From NCBI GenBank assembly GCA_946545475.1, contig CAMNNO010000005.1:1-40719 (forward strand): a stretch of 40,719 nucleotides of DNA, written 5' to 3'. The notes beneath the pieces are model-generated. The model searched no databases. It worked only from the letters and a program-made list of their open reading frames with translations, and was not told the DNA's origin. A program made the translations under genes and the position numbers. This document shows, one piece after another, positions 6,931-16,305 of this stretch. Numbering within the stretch: the first letter of the stretch is position 1; the number at the start of each line of letters is the position of its first letter. This DNA is from an uncultured Blautia sp. (GTDB lineage Bacteria > Bacillota > Clostridia > Lachnospirales > Lachnospiraceae).

Positions 6931-7842
6931 TAAGCGGTCGGCGATCAGGTATCTGGGGCGGCAGCGCACTTCCTCATAGATCTTTGCCATATAGTAGCCG
7001 ATGACCCCAAGGCTGATCATAATGGCGCTGCCGATAAACAGGATGACGATGATAAGGGTGGTATAGCCTTCCACCGCCCTTCCCCGGATGTACTGGCCGA
7101 GCGAATAGATGCCAAGAAGGAGCGAGCAGAAAAAACAGATGAAGCCGGCGACGGTGATGATCTGGAGAGGGAACGTGGTAAAAGCGGCGATATTGTTGAG
7201 GGCATAGCGGGTCAGCGCGATGGGCGACCATTTAGATCTTCCGGCCTCCCTCTCCGCCACCTGGTAGGTGACGGTGGCCGTGGGGCCCCCAAGCCACCCT
7301 GTCGTGGCGCGGAAGAACATGTTCCGCTCCGGCATGGAGAGTATGGCGTCAATGGCCTTGCGGTCGAGCAGTTTAAAGTCCGATGTGTCCGCCATGGCAT
7401 GGCCGGAAAAGCGGGTCATGATGCGGTAAAAAATGCGGGCGGCCTTCCGGTGGAGAAGGTTCTCCCTTCCCCGGTCTTCCTTGATGCCCTCCACGATCCA
7501 GGCACCCTCCTCCCAGGCCTTTACCATCTCCGCAAGTTTTTCGGGCGGGTGCTGCAGGTCGCAGTCCAGGACAGCGGCGGCATCGCCCCTGGCCTCCTTA
7601 AGGCCGGCAAAAATGGCGCTCTCCTTGCCGAAGTTCCGGGAAAAGCGGATGCCCCGCACATGCGGGTCCGCCCCGTTCGCCTTCTGGATCTCCTGCCAGG
7701 TGTTATCCCGTGAGCCGTCGTCCACAAATATGATCTCATAAGGAACAGCCATGCCCTCCATAACCTCCCGGAGACGAAGGGCGCACCGCCCGGCCATTTC
7801 CTGTTCATTATAGGCGGGCACAATGATTGAAAGCAGATTCAT
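6913..7842 (-). CDS. Family 2 glycosyltransferase, GtrB/DPM-like
   Basis: Membrane-associated GT2 enzyme (309 aa) expected to move a sugar from a nucleotide donor to undecaprenyl phosphate. Seen: SIIVPAYNEQE at the N-terminus, VDDGSRDNTW, the metal-binding DCDLQHPPE, and two C-terminal transmembrane helices (about residues 225-250 and 260-290) ending YYMAKIYEEVRCRPRYLI. The ATG of MNLLSI is chosen because GAGG lies 7 bases upstream; an earlier in-frame TTG at 7863 has no such site. gtrA follows, giving a GtrB-GtrA-like pair; no serotype-specific third glycosyltransferase is visible. The last residues (YTRSN) and stop are supplied by an inserted repeat. Confidence 0.92.
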   Translation of the reverse strand: MNLLSIIVPAYNEQEMAGRCALRLREVMEGMAVPYEIIFVDDGSRDNTWQEIQKANGADPHVRGIRFSRNFGKESAIFAGLKEARGDAAAVLDCDLQHPPEKLAEMVKAWEEGAWIVEGIKEDRGRENLLHRKAARIFYRIMTRFSGHAMADTSDFKLLDRKAIDAILSMPERNMFFRATTGWLGGPTATVTYQVAEREAGRSKWSPIALTRYALNNIAAFTTFPLQIITVAGFICFFCSLLLGIYSLGQYIRGRAVEGYTTLIIVILFIGSAIMISLGVIGYYMAKIYEEVRCRPRYLIADRLYTRSN

Positions 7843-7983
7843 CTGATAACCTCGGGGAAACAAAAATAAGTTAAACGCAAGTAAAATATGTGATGGGTGA
7901 TTATAGCATACTTTTTCTTAAAATAAAAGAGAAAATTCGTGATTATTTTCGGCTAAAGCCAAATTTTAGTGACAAATCAATCG

Positions 7984-8111
7984 CCGCAGGACGATATTTC
8001 CTTACACCGCCCCCGCGATAATAGGGTAGAGGGAGGCTTGCCTCGCCTCTACCCCCGGCGGGCCGCCCGTCACCGTCAGGTGACAAATTTCTTATGGGCG
8101 GCCCTGCCATA
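7984..8111 (-). repeat. 128-bp structured element with covarying stems, copy 1
   Basis: On the minus strand it begins TATGGCAGGGCCGCCC directly after the T-rich tail of the ackA terminator. Three hairpins can be drawn: outer GGGCCGCCC/GGGCGGCCC enclosing the invariant GTCACC-TGAC-GGTGAC, and GGGTAGAGG/CCTCTACCC. The second copy (27879-28006) has different bases on both sides of the outer and third stems, so pairing is kept. The 7843-7983 stretch to the left is AT-rich and holds nothing I recognise. A 62-codon minus ORF across the element is not considered a gene. Confidence 0.88.
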
Positions 8112-8112
8112 A

Positions 8113-8156
8113 TAAAGAAGCTGATCGACACCTTCCGGATGCCGACCAGCTTCTTT
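8113..8156 (-). terminator. Intrinsic terminator after ackA
   Basis: On the minus strand, AAAGAAGCTGGTCG pairs with CGATCAGCTTCTTT (one G-T pair) around a 15-base loop, and the hairpin runs into TTCTTTATT. It is 28 bases beyond the ackA stop. It can also function in the other direction (CTTCTTTTGTAC). Confidence 0.85.
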
Positions 8157-8183
8157 TGTACTTTTCCGGGCCTGCTGCCTGGA

Positions 8184-9377
8184 TTATTTCACCAGTGCCA
8201 CCGTGTCGCGGCAGATGGCGAGCTCTTCGTTGGTGGGGATGACGGCGACTTTGACTTTGGAGTCGGGCGTGGAGATGACGATGTCCTCGCCGCGCTTCTT
8301 GTTGGCGTCCTCATCGAGGCAGATGCCAAGGTAACCCAGGTTCGCAACAACGGCCTTTCGCAGGTTCCCGTCGTTCTCGCCGATGCCGGCGGTGAAGACG
8401 ATGGCGTCAACGCCGTTCATGGCCGCCACATAGCCGCCCACGAACTTGGTGACCTGGTAGGCGAGGACATCCAGGGCATTCCTGGCATTCTGGTTTCCGC
8501 CCTCGGCGGCAGCCTCAAGGTCGCGCATGTCACTGGACACGCCGCCGGAAAGGCCAAGGAGGCCGGACTTCTTGTTGAGCACGTTCATGATGCCGGCAAG
8601 GTCAAGGTTTTCCTTCTTGCCCACATATTCCATGATGGCGGGGTCAATGTTGCCGGAGCGGGTGCCCATGATCAGGCCCTCGAGCGGGGTAAGGCCCATG
8701 GTGGTATCCACGCACTTGCCGTTCACGACCGCGCTGATGGAGGAACCGTTGCCCAGGTGGCAGACGATGACCTTGGAGTTGTCCTTGTCAAGGCCGAGGA
8801 ACTCGATGGCCCTCTTGCTGACAAAGCTGTGAGAGGTGCCGTGGAAGCCGTAGCGGCGGACTTTGTACTTGTTGTAATACTCCACGGGAAGGCCATACAG
8901 ATAAGCCTTGGGCGGCATGGTCTGATGGAAGGCGGTATCAAAAACAGCCACGTTCGGCACGCCCGGCATCAGCTCCTGGCATACCCGGATGCCGATGAGG
9001 TTGGCGGGATTGTGCAGGGGAGCCAGCTCGTTGCACTCCTCGATGGCCTTGATCATGTCGTCGGTGATAACTGCGGAGGAAGCAAACTTCTCGCCGCCGT
9101 GGACAACGCGGTGGCCGATGGCGTCAACTTCCTTAAGGCTCTTGATGGCGCCGGTCTTGTCGTTGGTCAGAGCATCAAGCACCAGCTGGATGGCTTCCTT
9201 GTGGCTGGGCATGGGGGCGTCGGTGATCTCCTTGTCGAGGCCGGCCTTCTGGTAAACCAGGCGGCCGTCAATGCCGATGCGCTCGCAGAGGCCTTTGGCC
9301 AGGACCGCTTCCGATTCGGAATCGATCAGCTGATACTTGAGGGAAGAGCTGCCGCAGTTGATAACTAATACATTCAT
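8184..9377 (-). CDS. ackA: Acetate kinase
   Basis: Cytosolic kinase converting acetyl phosphate and ADP to acetate and ATP, the substrate-level ATP step of acetate fermentation. The 397 residues match the family. Visible: N-terminal VLVINCGSSSLKYQLID, DAIGHRVVHGGEKF, the substrate-binding VFDTAFHQTMPPKAYLYGLP, RYGFHGTSH with catalytic residues, HLGNGSS, and FTAGIGEN near the C-terminus. The ATG at 9377 matches the usual AckA N-terminus; an upstream in-frame ATG at 9431 adds an 18-residue basic tail not found in the family. It lies downstream of pta in the same direction, separated by a 157-bp palindromic element, and is followed by a strong terminator. Confidence 0.97.
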   Translation of the reverse strand: MNVLVINCGSSSLKYQLIDSESEAVLAKGLCERIGIDGRLVYQKAGLDKEITDAPMPSHKEAIQLVLDALTNDKTGAIKSLKEVDAIGHRVVHGGEKFASSAVITDDMIKAIEECNELAPLHNPANLIGIRVCQELMPGVPNVAVFDTAFHQTMPPKAYLYGLPVEYYNKYKVRRYGFHGTSHSFVSKRAIEFLGLDKDNSKVIVCHLGNGSSISAVVNGKCVDTTMGLTPLEGLIMGTRSGNIDPAIMEYVGKKENLDLAGIMNVLNKKSGLLGLSGGVSSDMRDLEAAAEGGNQNARNALDVLAYQVTKFVGGYVAAMNGVDAIVFTAGIGENDGNLRKAVVANLGYLGICLDEDANKKRGEDIVISTPDSKVKVAVIPTNEELAICRDTVALVK

Positions 9378-9428
9378 GTCTATTTTCCGCCGCCCATGGG
9401 GCGGCTCTCCTTTTCTATAAAAAATTGC

Positions 9429-9585
9429 CACCTGTACGGTTGGATCATCTAAAGATGGGCCAACCTAAACCTCCAAAATCTGCAAGCTCTGTTTGCTCAT
9501 TTAGAAGGCAGGTTGCTCGTATCATAGCGGTTTTCATGTGATGAAATCGCATGAAAACCGCTATGATACGGCAACCGTACAGGTG
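9429..9585. repeat. 157-bp MITE-like palindromic element between pta and ackA
   Basis: Flanked by a 14-bp perfect terminal inverted repeat, CACCTGTACGGTTG (9429-9442) and its complement (9572-9585). The right half holds a very strong hairpin: a 21-bp perfect stem (9518-9538 with 9550-9570) around 11 bases, extended by GGTTGC/GCAACC beyond a one-base bulge. No coding capacity. It lies in the pta-ackA intercistronic gap and may act as a transcriptional attenuator or RNA processing site. Confidence 0.9.
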
Positions 9586-9602
9586 TAGAAATTAATGCTT
9601 TA

Positions 9603-10788
<1,186 letters not shown>

Positions 10789-10817
10789 ATTATATACTCG
10801 CGTTCTCAATAAAACAA
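10789..10817 (-). promoter_or_regulatory. Possible promoter for pta-ackA, partly inside a repeat
   Basis: On the minus strand, TTGTTT (10817-10812) and TATAAT (10794-10789) are 17 bases apart. The -35 hexamer and spacer fall within the outer arm of the nested repeat at 10793-11030, so the repeat would supply much of the promoter. Only the -10 is a full consensus match. Confidence 0.45.
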
Positions 10818-11030
10818 CACTTTTTATACTAGAAGTACTTGAAAATTACCACCGGTAATTTTCTTAGTACTTCTGCATATACCGCGGCACAGAATTATAC
10901 TAGTTACACTTAATAATTGCCGGAGGCAATTATTCTAGTGTAACTGCATATACCGCGGCACAGAATTGCAATCGGCAGCTAAATTCGTTCGCGAGTATAA
11001 AAATGTTATTTTATTGTATCCGCGAGTATA
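10793..11030. repeat. Outer palindrome interrupted by a nested repeat
   Basis: Left arm TATACTCGCGTTCTCAATAA... (10793-10824) is an imperfect inverted copy of the right arm (11000-11030), which ends CCGCGAGTATA. The unit between them, 10825-10999, is a complete modular element. The arrangement reads as one palindrome that received another. It fills most of the 10608-11032 gap and stops 2 bases short of the J-like/SEC-C stop codon. Confidence 0.75.
10825..10999 (-). repeat. Modular TATA-ended palindromic element, copy 3 (two-hairpin form)
   Basis: Inverted relative to copies 1 and 2. Read on the minus strand: TATACTCGCGAAC head, then the GTTACAC hairpin of copy 1, a partial second head (GTGCCGCGGTATATGCA), then the GAAGTAC hairpin of copy 2, ending CTAGTATA. 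It therefore joins in one element the two hairpins that occur singly at 5316 and 6827. Confidence 0.88.
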
Positions 11031-11032
11031 AG

Positions 11033-12421
11033 TCAAACGTTTTTGTTCATGCAGCAATTCTTATACTTTTTCCCGCTCCCGCATGGGCACGGGTCGTTGC
11101 GGCCTATCTTTTTTCCAGGGCGGATATAGGTCTCCCCGCCTGACGCGACAAGACGGCCATGCGCCTTCTCGCGTTCCTCCGGGTACCATTCGTAATACGA
11201 ACTTCCGCTGTAGCCCCTCTCCGTCAGTGTTTTCAGTTCTCTCTCCAGGGCCTCCTTCATCAGGCCGATATCCTTATCTTCCTTCGGCAGCCGCTCTATT
11301 ATGCCGTTAACCGGTTCCACAAGCATGGGGTATTCCCTGCGGGCATAAGGCAGCGCTTTCCAAAAATCCTCCCACTCGGACAGGATGCACAAAGTCGCGT
11401 CCACCTCGGCATAGTGCCGCACGCTTTTTGGGGCCTCTTGGCATCTGCAGAGCTCGGTTATGGTCCTTTTTATCCCCTCATCCTCATTGAACAGCTTCCA
11501 CACGCAGTTGCCTTCACGCTCTTCAATATCATCACGGTCATCCTGGTCTGACGCTGCGTTCTTAAGGCTGGCAAAAGCCTGGGATACCTTGATGGCGTTG
11601 CCGTTTCCGGAGGAGACAAGATATGTGGCGTGATCCAGCAGTTCGGCGGCCTCGCCCACCTTCCGGGCAAGGTTTATGGCATTCTGGCCGACAAAATGGA
11701 CAATGGCATCGAAATATTCCTGGAAATCCCTGCGCTTATAGTAATATTGCGACCAGTCATGAACGATCATGTCGCCCAGGAACAGTCCCTTCCCGAGCTC
11801 ATCTCTGTTCCAGCTCGTCTTCTTCTGCATCGCCTCCAGGAGAAAGGAAAGCTCCAGGATGCGCCCTTCCGGCTTCTCGTTATATTCTTCCGCATATTTC
11901 GCGATAAAGGAGATATCGCGCAGCCCTTTTTCTCCGGCTTCCCGGAATGCCTTCCAGGCTTTGGCGTGGTACCCCCTCTCATAGTAAGCTTCGGCAAGGA
12001 TGCCTGTAAAATAGACGTTGCCCGCCTCCATGGCCGCGAGCCTTTCCGCGTTTTTGACCGCCTTCCCGCTGTTGCCGGCCTTGATCTGTGCCTGGATAAG
12101 CTTATATAAAAAGTAGGTGCTTTCCGGGAAATGCGATACGGCCTCCTCGGCGGTGTCGCGCATCTTTTCCCATTGCCTGTACTGCTCAAAATCCTCGATC
12201 TGTTCAGAAAGCGCTTTCTCCGCCTCCTGGCTAAACGGCGGGAAAACGGGCCCGCTGCTCTCCTCCCGGTTTTTCAGTTCCTCATAGGCCCTGCGCAGGC
12301 GCTGGAATCCTTTTGGGTCCTTATCCGGCGTATGCTCTCTTATAAGCCTGGCGTAGGCGCTCCGCACCTCCTGCGGCTTTGCGCCTTCCGGCACGCCAAG
12401 GATCTCATATGCACTGGCCAT
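11033..12421 (-). CDS. J-like domain protein with C-terminal SEC-C zinc motif
   Basis: Cytosolic protein (462 aa). Residues about 1-65 form a J-like domain ([31 protein letters not shown]). The HPD tripeptide that stimulates Hsp70 is changed: aligned HPD positions read TPD within REHTPDKDP. The middle is helical and TPR-like. The C-terminus carries a SEC-C motif, [18 protein letters not shown], as in SecA, where it binds zinc and contacts SecB or ribosomes. The ATG of MASAYE is preferred (AAAGGAG 5 bases upstream). It is the last gene of an operon after Hsp70 (55-base gap), so it is probably the dedicated co-chaperone. The substrate is unknown. Confidence 0.85.
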   Translation of the reverse strand: MASAYEILGVPEGAKPQEVRSAYARLIREHTPDKDPKGFQRLRRAYEELKNREESSGPVFPPFSQEAEKALSEQIEDFEQYRQWEKMRDTAEEAVSHFPESTYFLYKLIQAQIKAGNSGKAVKNAERLAAMEAGNVYFTGILAEAYYERGYHAKAWKAFREAGEKGLRDISFIAKYAEEYNEKPEGRILELSFLLEAMQKKTSWNRDELGKGLFLGDMIVHDWSQYYYKRRDFQEYFDAIVHFVGQNAINLARKVGEAAELLDHATYLVSSGNGNAIKVSQAFASLKNAASDQDDRDDIEEREGNCVWKLFNEDEGIKRTITELCRCQEAPKSVRHYAEVDATLCILSEWEDFWKALPYARREYPMLVEPVNGIIERLPKEDKDIGLMKEALERELKTLTERGYSGSSYYEWYPEEREKAHGRLVASGGETYIRPGKKIGRNDPCPCGSGKKYKNCCMNKNV

Positions 12422-12476
12422 GGCTTCTCCTTTCTTCTGCGCGATACTCTTCACACGCAGAAAAACAGCACTCTTT

Positions 12477-14228
12477 TTAAGACATGAGCTTTATCAAGCT
12501 GTCCATCACATCGGTGGCTGACTTTAATTCTGCCTCTATCTTTTCCGCCGATTCCCATTCTTCAAGCACTATAGTCCGCTTCAACAGGTCAACAACTTCC
12601 TGGAGGCTGTCGACGGCTTCTGTCACCTCTTTTTCCTTGAATGTCCTGCCCTGCCGGATCAGGCGCTCCGTGCGCCGGATGATCGCCCGGTAAGGCTCGG
12701 AGCCTTCAACATCCTTCCATTTTGAAATATCGACCATTTCCTCATCATCCCGGAAGGGATCTTCCGGCGCGCTTTCATTCATGTTAATCTGGATGGAAGC
12801 CTCATGGCCGGTGCTCTCAATGACGGCCGAAACATTCAAAAGCCCGTTGATGTCATAGGAGAAGGTGACACGGATCTTCTCCTTTCCGGCCTTCTTTGGC
12901 GGAATGCCGCCTATGCGGAACTCTCCGAGGAAATGATTACTGCTGGCGATCTCGCTCTCTCCCTGGTAGACGCGGATATCCGCCTCGCGCTGATTATGCT
13001 CGTATGTCCTGTATATCCGCGTTTTTTCCACCGGGATAGTGACATTTCTTGGAATGACCACGCTCATCACGTCATAGGAGAACCCGTCAAATACCTGCAG
13101 GCCCAGCGTATAAGGATTGACATCCGTCATGACAAGGCCTTCTGCAGGGTCTATCTTCCCTTCTATCATGGCCGCCATGATGGCTGCGCCCTGGGCGACG
13201 GCATAGTCCGGATCGACCGCGCGCGAGGGCTCTTTTCCCAGGTAGGATGCGATATCCTGCGCGATCATGGGCATGCGTGTGGAGCCGCCCACCAGGATAA
13301 TGTGGTCGATCTGGGATGGCGTTATGCCCCCGTCGCTGAGGACGACATCGATCGGGCGGTGCGTGCGCGCCACCAGGTCGGCTGTGAGGCTCCTAAACTG
13401 CTCCGCGCTGATCGTCTCATCGATGGCCAGGGGCCTTCCTTCTTTTTTGGCGATCATGGGGAGCTGTATGCGGTAGCTGGCATCGGTGGAAAGCGCGATC
13501 TTGCACGCTTCCGCTTCGTCCCGGATGCGGACCATGGCATGTCTGTCCTCATTAAGGTCAATGCCGTAACTGTCCCGGAATTTCTTCACCAGATAGTCGA
13601 TCACCTTCTGGTCAAAGTCCTTTCCGCCCAGCTCGTTATCCCCGCTGCTGGCCTTGACCTCCAGTATGCCCTCAAACATTTCCAAAAGTGTCACGTCGAA
13701 GGTGCCGCCGCCCAGGTCGTACACCAGGACATGGCTCTCTTCGTCCATGTGGTCCAGGCCGTAGCAGAGGGCCGCCGCCGTGGGCTCATTTAAGATCCGC
13801 TCCACCTGGAACCCGGCCATGGTGCCGGAGAGAAGCGTCTCGTGCCTCTGGATATCGTCAAAATAGGCCGGCACGGAAACCACCGCGCGGGAGACCTCTT
13901 CCCCAAGGTAGTGGCCTGCGTATGTCCGGACATATTCCAGGATCTTAGCCGAGAGGGCTGCGGGCGTATAGGGCTGGCCGCCCAGAATGATGTCCTCGCC
14001 CTTTCCGATCTTGCGCTTCACTTCCATCGCGGTTTTTTCCGGGGAGAGAAGGAGCTGGGCCTTCGCCCGCTCTCCCACGACCCAGTTTCCGCTTTCGTCG
14101 ATCCCGACCACGGAAGGCACGATCGCTTTATTGTCAAAGGTAAGGATCATCTCCGTTTTGCCGTCCCGGTATATGGCTGCCTCGGTCGTCGAGGTCCCGA
14201 GGTCAATGCCGATAATGGTCTCGCTCAT
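12477..14228 (-). CDS. Accessory Hsp70 (DnaK-family) chaperone
   Basis: ATP-dependent chaperone of 583 residues. The nucleotide-binding domain shows [15 protein letters not shown] (phosphate 1), [26 protein letters not shown] (phosphate 2), and [12 protein letters not shown] (adenosine). The linker region [11 protein letters not shown] departs from the DnaK consensus. The substrate-binding domain and a short helical lid follow. It begins GIDLGTS(T)TE, unlike housekeeping DnaK (IGIDLGTTNS), and sits between a GrpE-like and a J-like gene, not with hrcA-grpE-dnaK-dnaJ. It is therefore judged a second, specialised Hsp70. Start at MSETII: AAGGAG is 5 bases upstream; an in-frame start at 14288 is less likely. 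Confidence 0.93.
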   Translation of the reverse strand: MSETIIGIDLGTSTTEAAIYRDGKTEMILTFDNKAIVPSVVGIDESGNWVVGERAKAQLLLSPEKTAMEVKRKIGKGEDIILGGQPYTPAALSAKILEYVRTYAGHYLGEEVSRAVVSVPAYFDDIQRHETLLSGTMAGFQVERILNEPTAAALCYGLDHMDEESHVLVYDLGGGTFDVTLLEMFEGILEVKASSGDNELGGKDFDQKVIDYLVKKFRDSYGIDLNEDRHAMVRIRDEAEACKIALSTDASYRIQLPMIAKKEGRPLAIDETISAEQFRSLTADLVARTHRPIDVVLSDGGITPSQIDHIILVGGSTRMPMIAQDIASYLGKEPSRAVDPDYAVAQGAAIMAAMIEGKIDPAEGLVMTDVNPYTLGLQVFDGFSYDVMSVVIPRNVTIPVEKTRIYRTYEHNQREADIRVYQGESEIASSNHFLGEFRIGGIPPKKAGKEKIRVTFSYDINGLLNVSAVIESTGHEASIQINMNESAPEDPFRDDEEMVDISKWKDVEGSEPYRAIIRRTERLIRQGRTFKEKEVTEAVDSLQEVVDLLKRTIVLEEWESAEKIEAELKSATDVMDSLIKLMS

Positions 14229-14341
14229 AATGTCTCCTTTCAAATGGCCCTGCCATTCTGTGAGATGCGTCTTCCATGCCCTGCGCATGTGCCGCAGGCT
14301 TTCCGTGCCCTGTGCATATAGCTGTAACTCAGCCCTTCCGG

Positions 14342-14968
14342 TTATGCGCGGAGCCTGTAAGCGCCTACGCGGGCTTTTTTCTTTACCTTTCCCTGGTAAA
14401 CATAGCCCGGGGCAAAGGTCGTTTCTACCGTCCCGTTTTTTTCGGGCTGGTCCGTCTCCGTAACCGAGATAACCTCGTGCAGGTCATAGTCCACCATCTC
14501 CCCCGCTTTTCCCGTAACCACCAGCCCGGCACGCAGCCGGGCGGAAGAAAGGGAGGCGTCAAGGAGCGCCATCTGGTCTTCCCAATCCTTGTTCCCCGAA
14601 AAGGCCTGCCGCAGCAGGTGAAGGCCTTCCTCATACCTGCCGCAGAGCCCAAGAAGGGCATCCACCTCCGGCTGGCGGTCGGAGGAGCGGATCTGCTCCC
14701 TGAGCTCGTCCCACTCATCCAGCATCTCCTCCTGCGCCATATCATGCCGTCCGATAGCCTTCTGCATATCGCCAAGGACAGCCGCCTGACGGCCGGATGT
14801 TTCCCGTAGCTCCTTCATGGCCTCTTCGGCGTGTTCGCTCCCGGCCTGCACAAGGCCCTCCAGCCTGGCGGCCAGCTCCTTTACTTCCTGCATGGAATCC
14901 CACAGCGCGGCGGCTCTCTTTTCTTCTCTTTCTTTATCCTCTTTCCGTTTTTTTCCTATTCCAAGCAT
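14342..14968 (-). CDS. GrpE-like nucleotide exchange factor (divergent)
   Basis: Protein of 208 residues: a basic N-terminus, a long coiled coil (about residues 10-100, rich in E, K, R, L), then a small beta-like C-terminus with APGYVYQGKVKKKARVGAYR. This resembles the GrpE pattern (dimeric coiled coil plus GYxYxGKVxRxAxV). Similarity is weak elsewhere. It is the first gene of the operon with Hsp70 (113-base gap), as expected for its exchange factor. A poor AAAAGGGG ribosome site stands about 10 bases before the ATG. Alternative: an unrelated coiled-coil partner. Confidence 0.7.
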   Translation of the reverse strand: MLGIGKKRKEDKEREEKRAAALWDSMQEVKELAARLEGLVQAGSEHAEEAMKELRETSGRQAAVLGDMQKAIGRHDMAQEEMLDEWDELREQIRSSDRQPEVDALLGLCGRYEEGLHLLRQAFSGNKDWEDQMALLDASLSSARLRAGLVVTGKAGEMVDYDLHEVISVTETDQPEKNGTVETTFAPGYVYQGKVKKKARVGAYRLRA

Positions 14969-15002
14969 GCTGTTTTTCCCCTTTTCCCATAAGATATGGT
15001 AT

Positions 15003-15031
15003 ATTATAGCGCATCAGGCGCTTCCTGGAAA
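15003..15031 (-). promoter_or_regulatory. Predicted promoter of the GrpE-like/Hsp70/J-like operon
   Basis: On the minus strand, TTTCCA (15031-15026) and TATAAT (15008-15003) are 17 bases apart, 35 bases before the GrpE-like start. The -35 matches consensus in 4 of 6 positions. No CIRCE-type inverted repeat (TTAGCACTC-N9-GAGTGCTAA) is present, so HrcA control is not indicated. Confidence 0.55.
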
Positions 15032-15095
15032 GATTCTTTTTCAGGGAACAGAAGAGGCGTGTATTCTTTGCATTATACCCCTGCTGATGATATCA

Positions 15096-15132
15096 CATCG
15101 GGCAGGAGAGAAATCCTCTCTCCTGCCCGATG
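15096..15132 (-). terminator. Strong hairpin after the ABM-domain gene
   Basis: A 16-bp perfect stem (15096-15111 with 15117-15132) around a 5-base loop, 16 bases past the stop of the ABM gene. It lacks a clear T-tract on the minus strand, so it may end or stabilise the transcript, or mark a boundary before the chaperone operon promoter. Confidence 0.5.
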
Positions 15133-15147
15133 ACACGTCGGCTTTTT

Positions 15148-15468
15148 CTATTTTCTGATGAACCTCTCGTCCACCCCGATATCCTCGCTGACAAACCTCT
15201 CCACGCTCATGTGCAGGTCGTACTTCTCCCGGAGCGCCGCTATCTGGGCCATCATGGGGCTGGCGTGGTGCGCGTCGATGGCGGCCTGGTCCTTCCAGCT
15301 GTCGATGAGCAATATGGTTTCCGCATCATCAAGGGGCTGGAAATACTGGTATCGAAGGTTCCCTTCTTCCGCGCGGATGGCATCGGCGATCCCCGCATCT
15401 TCCATCTCTTCGGCAAACGCCCTGGCCGCGCCATGGACACCTTTGTAATAAAGATTGACTGTTATCAT
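15148..15468 (-). CDS. Putative quinol monooxygenase / ABM-domain protein
   Basis: A 106-residue protein with the ferredoxin-like ABM fold seen in YgiN-type proteins: MITVNLYYKG opening, EEGNLRYQYFQPLDD, TILLIDSWKDQAAIDAHHAS, then MSVERFVSE. Members oxidise quinols or aromatic compounds without cofactor, but many are uncharacterised; the substrate cannot be inferred here. It lies 36 bases after the MBL hydrolase gene in the same direction, so the two may share a transcript. Confidence 0.82.
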   Translation of the reverse strand: MITVNLYYKGVHGAARAFAEEMEDAGIADAIRAEEGNLRYQYFQPLDDAETILLIDSWKDQAAIDAHHASPMMAQIAALREKYDLHMSVERFVSEDIGVDERFIRK

Positions 15469-15504
15469 TTGGATTCTCCTCTCCCGCTAGGCTATGCGCA
15501 TTTC

Positions 15505-16305
15505 CTATAGTTCCAAAGCTTCCAGGTCATCCGGTATCCACAGGGAGCCGTGATAATATTTCCGGCCCTCTTCGCTGTACAGCTCTTTCCGGCTGGCCAG
15601 GTTCCTGTCCTCGGTATGGTACAGGAGGAGGTTTTTAACGCCCAGCCGCTCGGCCAGCTCGCAGGCGTCCTTTACCGTGGAATGATGCTTTTCGTAGGGG
15701 TTAAAGATGTCCGCCTGGGAATGCAGGCAGAAGGCTTCGTGCAGCATCCATTCGCTCCCTTCGGCATATGTTTCCAGGGGAGCGGTCAGCGGTTCATCCC
15801 CGCAGCAGGTCAGCATCTTTCCATCCGACATTTCCATGCGGAAGCCAAACTGTTTCGCCTTTGTGGACTGGATATCAAAAAATGTCACCTTATGGCCGAT
15901 GATATCCCGCGTCTCCCCGTCGGCGACCTCGACCAGGTGGAGCCTGTCGTCAATAAATGCGGTCGTTTTCTTTTGCAGCAGCTTCCCCGCCATGTCGCGA
16001 ATCAGGTCCAGGATCTCCCTGTGCGAATAGATATAGGCCTCGCCCTCATATTCGCCCTGCTTCATGTACTGGGTGATCATCCGGACCATCCAGATGATTC
16101 CCATGATATGGTCCACATGCTTATGGGTCACAAATATATGGCGCATATCCTTCCAGTTATAGCCGGCGTATTTGATCTGGCGAAGGACGGCATTGCCGCC
16201 TCCCCCGTCAACCATGAAGACCTGGCCTTTGTCCTCGATCAGGAAGCAGGTATTATAGCACTCTGTCACAAGCGCATTTCCGGTTCCAAGCATTGTCAGC
16301 TTCAA
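15505..16305 (-). CDS. MBL-fold metallo-hydrolase, RNase Z-like
   Basis: A 266-residue metallo-beta-lactamase-fold hydrolase. Seen: LTMLGTGNALVTECYNTCF and MVDGGGGNAVLRQI at the N-terminus, the zinc motif THKHVDH, then HEAFCLHS and LLLYHTED with the remaining ligands. The layout is like the RNase Z group but shorter than tRNase Z and without its exosite, so a small-molecule or phosphodiester substrate is equally possible. The start is TTG with AAAGGAG 8 bases upstream; an ATG four codons further in is an alternative. Confidence 0.82.
   Translation of the reverse strand: MKLTMLGTGNALVTECYNTCFLIEDKGQVFMVDGGGGNAVLRQIKYAGYNWKDMRHIFVTHKHVDHIMGIIWMVRMITQYMKQGEYEGEAYIYSHREILDLIRDMAGKLLQKKTTAFIDDRLHLVEVADGETRDIIGHKVTFFDIQSTKAKQFGFRMEMSDGKMLTCCGDEPLTAPLETYAEGSEWMLHEAFCLHSQADIFNPYEKHHSTVKDACELAERLGVKNLLLYHTEDRNLASRKELYSEEGRKYYHGSLWIPDDLEALEL

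Noticed and set aside
7943-8131. Small minus-strand ORF across the 128-bp element, similar in part to one at 27881-28156
   Set aside because: The shared peptide (NLSPDGD-RPA) is explained by the shared repeat DNA. The flanking codons differ and base changes follow stem pairing, not codon positions.
8094-9368. 424-codon open frame on the plus strand opposite ackA
   Set aside because: Antisense shadow of acetate kinase; Gly/Val/Asp/His-rich composition is typical of such shadows.
12477-14228. Housekeeping dnaK
   Set aside because: Gene order, start motif and partners differ from the hrcA-grpE-dnaK-dnaJ operon, and no CIRCE element is present.
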